Origin: an uncultured Collinsella sp.
Lineage (GTDB): Bacteria; Actinomycetota; Coriobacteriia; Coriobacteriales; Coriobacteriaceae
NCBI GenBank assembly: GCA_900542945.1
Contig: UQPI01000027.1
Coordinates: 1 to 27,634 of the forward strand
DNA: 27,634 nt
Direction: 5' to 3'
Part shown: one piece after another, positions 22,666-27,634 of the stretch
Numbering within the stretch: the stretch's first letter is position 1
How the letters are laid out: each line of letters starts with the position of its first letter
The notes under the pieces: model-generated
What the model saw: only the letters and a program-made list of their open reading frames with translations
Told to the model about the DNA's origin: nothing
Database searches by the model: none
Made by a program: the position numbers and the translations under genes

Positions 22666-23871
22666 CTATTTGACCTCGATGAGCTCGTACTTGCTCGTGC
22701 CCAGGCCGATCTTCTCGGCATGCGCGATGCACGCGCGCCAGTCGGTGTCGGGATGCGTGATGCAGAAGGGGTCGCGCGCCTGCTCGCCCTCCAGATGCTC
22801 GTGGTTATGCTCCATCTTGGCGGCGCTGTCGGTAAGCTCGGTGTTAGGCAGCGGCTCGGACGCCAGAACGGCGTCGGCACAGGCCTGGTCGATGGCGACC
22901 GGGTCGAAGCTCGCGAACATGCCGATGTCGTTGACGATGGGCGTGTCGTTTTCGGGGTGGCAGTCGCAGTTGGGGCTGATGTCCATGGCGAGCGAGATGT
23001 GGAAGCTCGGGCGGTCCTGAACAATGGCCTTCGTGTACTCAGCGATCTTGTAGTTGAGTACGTCGGCCGCGGCATCATAGTCGGGCTTGATGCAGTCCTG
23101 GTTGCACGCCGCAATGCAGCGTCCGCAGCCCACGCAGCGATCGTGGTCGATGGCAGCCACGTGAACCGTGCGGGTGCTGCCGTTGGCAAGCTCGCGCTCA
23201 CGCGTACCGTCAAACGTGATGGCGTTGTGCGCACAGATCTTTTCGCAGGCACGGCAGCCAACGCAGTTGGTGGTATCGACGCTCGGCTTGCCAGCGGCGT
23301 GCTGCTCCATCTTGCCGGCACGGCTACCGCCGCCCATACCCAGGTTCTTCATGGCACCGCCAAAGCCGGCCTGCTCATGGCCCTTAAAGTGGGTGAGGCT
23401 GATCACGATGTCGGCATCCATGAGCGCCTGACCGATCTTGGCCTCGCGCACGTACTCGCCACCCTCGACCGGGACGAGCGCCTCGTCGGTACCTTTGAGG
23501 CCGTCGGCGATGATGATCTGGCAGCCCGTGGCATACGGGGTAAAGCCGTTCTGGTAGGCGGTATCGATGTGCTCGAGCGCGTTTTTGCGGCTGCCCACAT
23601 AGAGCGTGTTGCAGTCGGTGAGGAAGGGCTTGCCGCCCAGCTCCTTCACCACGTCGGCGACGGCGCGGGCGTAGTTTGGGCGCAAAAAGCTCAGGTTGCC
23701 CAGCTCGCCAAAGTGAATCTTGATGGCGACAAACTTGTTCTCGAAGTCGATCTGCTCAATGCCGGCGCGGCGAATGAGGCGCTTGAGTTTGTCGAGCTGG
23801 CTCTCGCGAGCATGCGTGCGCAGGTTGGTGAAGTACACCTTTGCCGGTGCTGCGGGTGCGGTTGCGGTCAT
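22666..23871 (-). CDS. DUF362 protein with two 4Fe-4S ferredoxin motifs
   Basis: 401 residues, cytoplasmic. The N-terminal half is DUF362: VAIKIHFGELGNLSFLRP, VGSRKNALEHI, IIADGLKGTDE, ISLTHFKGHEQAGFGGAMKNLGMG. Residues about 205-260 contain two cluster motifs, CVGCRACEKICAHN and CVGCGRCIAACNQD, each CxxCxxCxxxC, and the DUF362 frame resumes with FHISLAMDISPNCDCHPEND. Such proteins are common in anaerobes and presumed to be redox enzymes, but no reaction is established. GGGGA precedes ATG 23871. A TTGACT (23944-23939) and TACCAT (23919-23914) pair with an unusually long 19-bp spacer is a possible promoter of MerR-regulated type. Apparently monocistronic. Confidence 0.9.
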   Translation of the reverse strand: MTATAPAAPAKVYFTNLRTHARESQLDKLKRLIRRAGIEQIDFENKFVAIKIHFGELGNLSFLRPNYARAVADVVKELGGKPFLTDCNTLYVGSRKNALEHIDTAYQNGFTPYATGCQIIIADGLKGTDEALVPVEGGEYVREAKIGQALMDADIVISLTHFKGHEQAGFGGAMKNLGMGGGSRAGKMEQHAAGKPSVDTTNCVGCRACEKICAHNAITFDGTRERELANGSTRTVHVAAIDHDRCVGCGRCIAACNQDCIKPDYDAAADVLNYKIAEYTKAIVQDRPSFHISLAMDISPNCDCHPENDTPIVNDIGMFASFDPVAIDQACADAVLASEPLPNTELTDSAAKMEHNHEHLEGEQARDPFCITHPDTDWRACIAHAEKIGLGTSKYELIEVK

Positions 23872-23963
23872 AGATATATCCCCTCGGTCTATATGGCGTT
23901 ACAGACATAGAGGATGGTACCCGGTGAAGTGGGGTTGAAGTCAAGCGCAACGCCGAGTCGCTA

Positions 23964-24052
23964 GGCACTCATTGGGGACAGACTTAAATGAGTGCCGCCA
24001 GGGACAGTCCAGGCCAGCGAGCCGGCCAATCGGCAAAGACCGTCCCCGATGA
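23964..24052 (-). repeat. Hairpin repeat after the ABC permease gene
   Basis: GGCACTCATT (23964-23973) pairs perfectly with AATGAGTGCC (23987-23996) around GGGGACAGACTTA. The bases between it and the permease stop hold a second GTCCCC-bearing palindromic patch with GGCC repeats. Positions 23967-23994 are identical to 27539-27566. Confidence 0.65.
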
Positions 24053-26719
24053 CTACTCTTGGACTTTGAGGGCTTCGGCCAGGCTGACGCGCTTGATGGA
24101 GCGCGTGTGCAGCAACGCCACGACCAGGTAGGTCGCAAAGCCGATGCCCACGCATGCCGCCATGGACCAAGCGGGCACGTAGATCTCGATATTGCCGTTG
24201 TAGGCGAGCAGCATCGAGCGGAAGATGGCCGTGAGCGAGCCAATAATGACCGGCAGGCTCAGCACGAGCGACGCCGCCACGCACAGCGTGATCGAGCGGA
24301 TGTACAGATGCGAGATCTCGCTATCGCGATAGCCAAAGACTTTCATGTAGCTGATCGAACGGGCGCTGTGGTCGATCACCGCCTTGGTCAGCAGGTACAT
24401 AAACAGCAGGAAGATAAACACCGCGAGCCCGACCATCATGCCGATCATTTTGCTCATCATGCCGATGAACTGGTCACCCACGGCGCGCATGTCGTCGGGC
24501 GTGGTGTCACCGGCAAAGTAACGAGCATCGAGGTCGAGCTTCTCGTCGCTCACATAGCCGTTAAAGTAGGCGGCGTCGTTGCCGAACAGCTCGTTAAAGT
24601 CATCGATGCTCATATAGATATTCATGTCCGACTTTGAACCCCAGATGCAGTCCTTACCCGCGTACTCAAGAGAATAATCCCGAGCCTCGTACTTGTCGCG
24701 AAGCTCGACCTTCTGGCCCTCGCTCCAGCCAAACTTATCGAGCAGACCGCCGCCAAAGACGACGCGCCCGTCGCCGACGTTGAGGTCTTTCCAATAGCGC
24801 GAATGAGATGAAATGCCGTAGACGGAAATCGTCTCCTCGCCATTACCATCGCCGCGGTCGTATTGCAGCTGGTAAACGGCATATTTCTCGGCCTGCGCGA
24901 TTGCGCCCGCGCCGTTGTCGGTCGTGTTGATCGGGTGAATGTCGTCGTTGTCGGTGTCGATCTTAGAGGCCTTGTCGATCAGGTCGATGGCCTCATCGCG
25001 GTCGCAGCCGAGGGCATCGGCAAGATCGTCGAGGCGTGCGTAGAGCGCATCCTTCTTGTCCTTGACCTTAGCAAGCGCATCCTGCGCTGCAGTCAGGCTC
25101 TCGGCAGACGGAGATGCGGTCGCGGCATCGGCTGCCGTCTGCGCCGCATCGGCCGCGTCGTCAAGCTCGTCATCGGCATCCTGGGCGGCGGAGAGCAGCG
25201 CGCCGTCAATCGACTGCAAGCGCTCGAGCGCCGACCACTGCTCGCGCTCCTCGGCAGTGCCCTCGAGCTCCAGCGGCGCCTTGAGTGTGTACTGATGCTC
25301 GGCGACCAGGCTCGTCTCGAGGTTGTCCGCGTAGTGCGTCATCGTGGGCAAAATCGCCAGGCCAAAGAGCAGCAGCAGCGAGGCGAATGCAATGCCCACG
25401 AAGAGCGTGGCGAAGTTGCCCAGGTTGCGCAGGAAGACGCGCAGGCGGAAGCGCGAGACAAAGCCCATGCGCTCCGGCAGCTGCAGGCCGCGCTTGGTGC
25501 CCGATTTGCCGCTCGCCTCGTGACGAAGGAACTGCAACGGCGTCTTGCCCATCTTGCGAAGCAGGCCCACCAGCGTGATGAGGATGAGCGCGGCGGCGGG
25601 AACCACGGCGCACTTCACAAAGATCTCCCAGCTCCAGTACACCTGGAAGGGCGGCAGGCTGTACGAGCCGTAGTAGAGACCGCGCATGGGCTCGGTAAAG
25701 AACGCAACGCCGAGAGCGGTGCCCAGTAGCGCCGCGGCCACGCCTACGATGGCGGGAAGCGCTAGGTAGTGCAGCACGATTTCGCGACGGCGATAGCCGC
25801 TGGCGAGCAGCGTGCCGATAATGGCGCTCTCCTCCTCGATGGTGGCGTCGGTGAGCACCACAAAGACAAACGCCATGATCACGATGATGATGTCGAGCAA
25901 CGTCATCCACATCATGGAGTCGCCGTCCACGTCGTCGCGCGCATAGCCAATGCCCTGATTGGAATCGGCATCGATCAGATCGTCCACGCGCGCATCGGCA
26001 TCGGTCAGCGCCTCGACCATATCCTGCTCCGCATCGATGCGATCCGCGGTGGGGAGATCGCGATCGGTAAAGGTAAAGGAGTAGGTGTAGGCAGGCGCGC
26101 CGCCGGCGTCCTCAAGCGCGGCAAAGCCGGCGTCGGTGACCTCGGCCACGCCGTACGTGATGGTGTTCACCGTAAAGTCCGAATTGTCGAGGAACAGCGC
26201 CTGGCTATCGGGCTGGGTCATGATGCCGCAGATGGTGTAGGTGCGGCCCTCAAGCTCGATCTTATCGCCCACGGCGAGGTCGTTGTTGGTGGCGAAGACA
26301 CGGTCGATTGCCACCTCATCGTCCGTCTTGGGCTGCCTGCCTTCGCAGTAGGACGCGATATCGACCTTGGTGCGGTGTGCATAGGTGCGCAGGGTGCGCT
26401 TGGTGCCGTCGTCGCCAGCCGCCTTTTTGATGATGGCGTCGATAGAGAAGTTCTTGTAGAACGTAACGCCGCCGACGTCCTCAGCCGCGTCTTCGGCAGC
26501 CTTGAGCTGATCTTTGGTGGCCTCGAAGGAGGTAGTCACGCGGCCGTCCTCGATCGTGTACGCATCGCGCATGTCGTCAATGAGGCAGCCGATGGAATGC
26601 GCCGCGAGCAAAAAGCCCGACGTGAGGGCGATGCTTCCGCACATAAGCAAAAAGATGCCCAGGTACTTGCCGATATTGCGGCGCAGCTCGCGCGGGAGTC
26701 GTTTTGCGAGAGGTGTCAT
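24053..26719 (-). CDS. Large FtsX-like ABC transporter permease
   Basis: 888 residues from ATG 26719, eight bases after the ATPase stop; the frame upstream to 26947 lies in the ATPase gene. Two FtsX cores: one N-terminal span (about 17-40), an extracellular domain, spans from about 268 (TLLDIIIVIMAFVFVVL) to 410 and near 450-470, then a second large extracellular region containing an Ala/Asp-rich coiled-coil stretch (about 490-590), and three C-terminal spans from about 750. This matches MacB/FtsX-like permeases with a double FtsX repeat, which couple ATP hydrolysis to moving or releasing envelope substrates rather than import. Probable work: export or lipoprotein/peptide handling with the adjacent ATPase; substrate unknown. 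The ribosome site is weak, suggesting translational coupling. Confidence 0.88.
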   Translation of the reverse strand: MTPLAKRLPRELRRNIGKYLGIFLLMCGSIALTSGFLLAAHSIGCLIDDMRDAYTIEDGRVTTSFEATKDQLKAAEDAAEDVGGVTFYKNFSIDAIIKKAAGDDGTKRTLRTYAHRTKVDIASYCEGRQPKTDDEVAIDRVFATNNDLAVGDKIELEGRTYTICGIMTQPDSQALFLDNSDFTVNTITYGVAEVTDAGFAALEDAGGAPAYTYSFTFTDRDLPTADRIDAEQDMVEALTDADARVDDLIDADSNQGIGYARDDVDGDSMMWMTLLDIIIVIMAFVFVVLTDATIEEESAIIGTLLASGYRRREIVLHYLALPAIVGVAAALLGTALGVAFFTEPMRGLYYGSYSLPPFQVYWSWEIFVKCAVVPAAALILITLVGLLRKMGKTPLQFLRHEASGKSGTKRGLQLPERMGFVSRFRLRVFLRNLGNFATLFVGIAFASLLLLFGLAILPTMTHYADNLETSLVAEHQYTLKAPLELEGTAEEREQWSALERLQSIDGALLSAAQDADDELDDAADAAQTAADAATASPSAESLTAAQDALAKVKDKKDALYARLDDLADALGCDRDEAIDLIDKASKIDTDNDDIHPINTTDNGAGAIAQAEKYAVYQLQYDRGDGNGEETISVYGISSHSRYWKDLNVGDGRVVFGGGLLDKFGWSEGQKVELRDKYEARDYSLEYAGKDCIWGSKSDMNIYMSIDDFNELFGNDAAYFNGYVSDEKLDLDARYFAGDTTPDDMRAVGDQFIGMMSKMIGMMVGLAVFIFLLFMYLLTKAVIDHSARSISYMKVFGYRDSEISHLYIRSITLCVAASLVLSLPVIIGSLTAIFRSMLLAYNGNIEIYVPAWSMAACVGIGFATYLVVALLHTRSIKRVSLAEALKVQE

Positions 26720-26727
26720 GGCGCCGC

Positions 26728-27441
<714 letters not shown>

Positions 27442-27497
27442 GCTATCCCCCGTTGTTAGCCTTCTGCCACTTTTCTAGGCTAATAGTAAACCCAGGT

Positions 27498-27531
27498 GAA
27501 CTATTTTTAAGCGACGTGCGCGAACTATTTT
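27498..27531 (-). promoter_or_regulatory. Direct repeats upstream of the ABC operon
   Basis: GAACTATTTT occurs at 27498-27507 and 27522-27531, 24 bp apart, about 60 bases before the ATPase start. The surrounding A+T-rich run differs from coding sequence. Probably a regulator site or part of the promoter; I cannot pick a clear -35/-10. Confidence 0.45.
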
Positions 27532-27538
27532 CCAACCT

Positions 27539-27566
27539 ACTCATTGGGGACAGACTTAAATGAGTG
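27539..27566. repeat. 28-bp hairpin repeat, identical to 23967-23994
   Basis: ACTCATT and AATGAGT flank GGGGACAGACTTA. The copy is base-for-base the same as the one beyond the other end of the ABC operon and in the same orientation. The last 68 bases of the window contain no gene start, but AAGGGAGG at 27625-27632 suggests a plus-strand gene beginning just beyond the edge. Confidence 0.75.
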
Positions 27567-27634
27567 AAATCGCTCATTTTGAACTGCATCCCATTTCTTG
27601 GACTTTGAAATTAAGGTTCGAGAAAAGGGAGGCA

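Overview
The window reads as chromosomal DNA of a high-G+C gut actinobacterium of the class Coriobacteriia, most like Collinsella. This rests on the gene families, the codon bias, the short hairpin repeats built around GGGGACAGACTTAAA, and the metabolic style (sugar and nucleoside scavenging). The genus is an inference from familiarity and was not tested by a search. Nearly all genes lie on the minus strand. The plus-strand genes are the IS110 fragment, an acyltransferase and an alpha/beta hydrolase.

Layout. 1-780: 3' part and right end of an IS110-family element. 841-5647 (minus): a four-gene sugar operon transcribed as isomerase, transketolase N half, transketolase C half, FGGY kinase. A LacI-family regulator gene (5905-6915) lies just upstream, and related TAAAC/TAAATGTTTA motifs occur in both control regions. 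7119-9093 (minus): ribokinase and nucleoside hydrolase, a nucleoside-ribose salvage pair. 9281-11497 (plus): OatA-type membrane O-acyltransferase with an SGNH domain. 11498-12028: gene-free stretch holding a 228-bp element bounded by 33-bp inverted repeats.

12029-15144 (minus): a translationally coupled pair made of a PRC/MgtE_N/CBS protein with a degenerate MgtE-like membrane domain, followed by an NRAMP-like transporter whose metal site is not that of Mn/Fe transporters. It is preceded by a roughly 200-nt leader that can form two mutually exclusive structures. I regard this as the most promising undescribed system here: a probable Mg2+ (or other divalent cation) uptake module with a sensor separated from its pore. 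15473-18096 (minus): YtxH protein, PRC-barrel protein and a membrane-anchored NodB-like protein lacking its metal ligands. 18233-20464 (minus): CNNM/CorC-type membrane protein followed by an orphan domain resembling the N-terminus of cyanophycin synthetase. 20579-21262 (minus): hemolysin III family protein. 21449-22414 (plus): membrane-anchored alpha/beta hydrolase. 22666-23871 (minus): DUF362 protein with two 4Fe-4S motifs. 24053-27441 (minus): MacB/LolD-type ABC ATPase and a large FtsX-like permease, flanked by two identical 28-bp repeats.

Working together: the sugar operon should funnel an aldose through ketose and ketose phosphate into the pentose phosphate pathway, and the salvage pair yields ribose 5-phosphate that can enter the same pool. 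Three neighbouring units (NRAMP-like, MgtE-like, CNNM) point to divalent-cation homeostasis. All function calls come from reading sequence by eye; no database was consulted.
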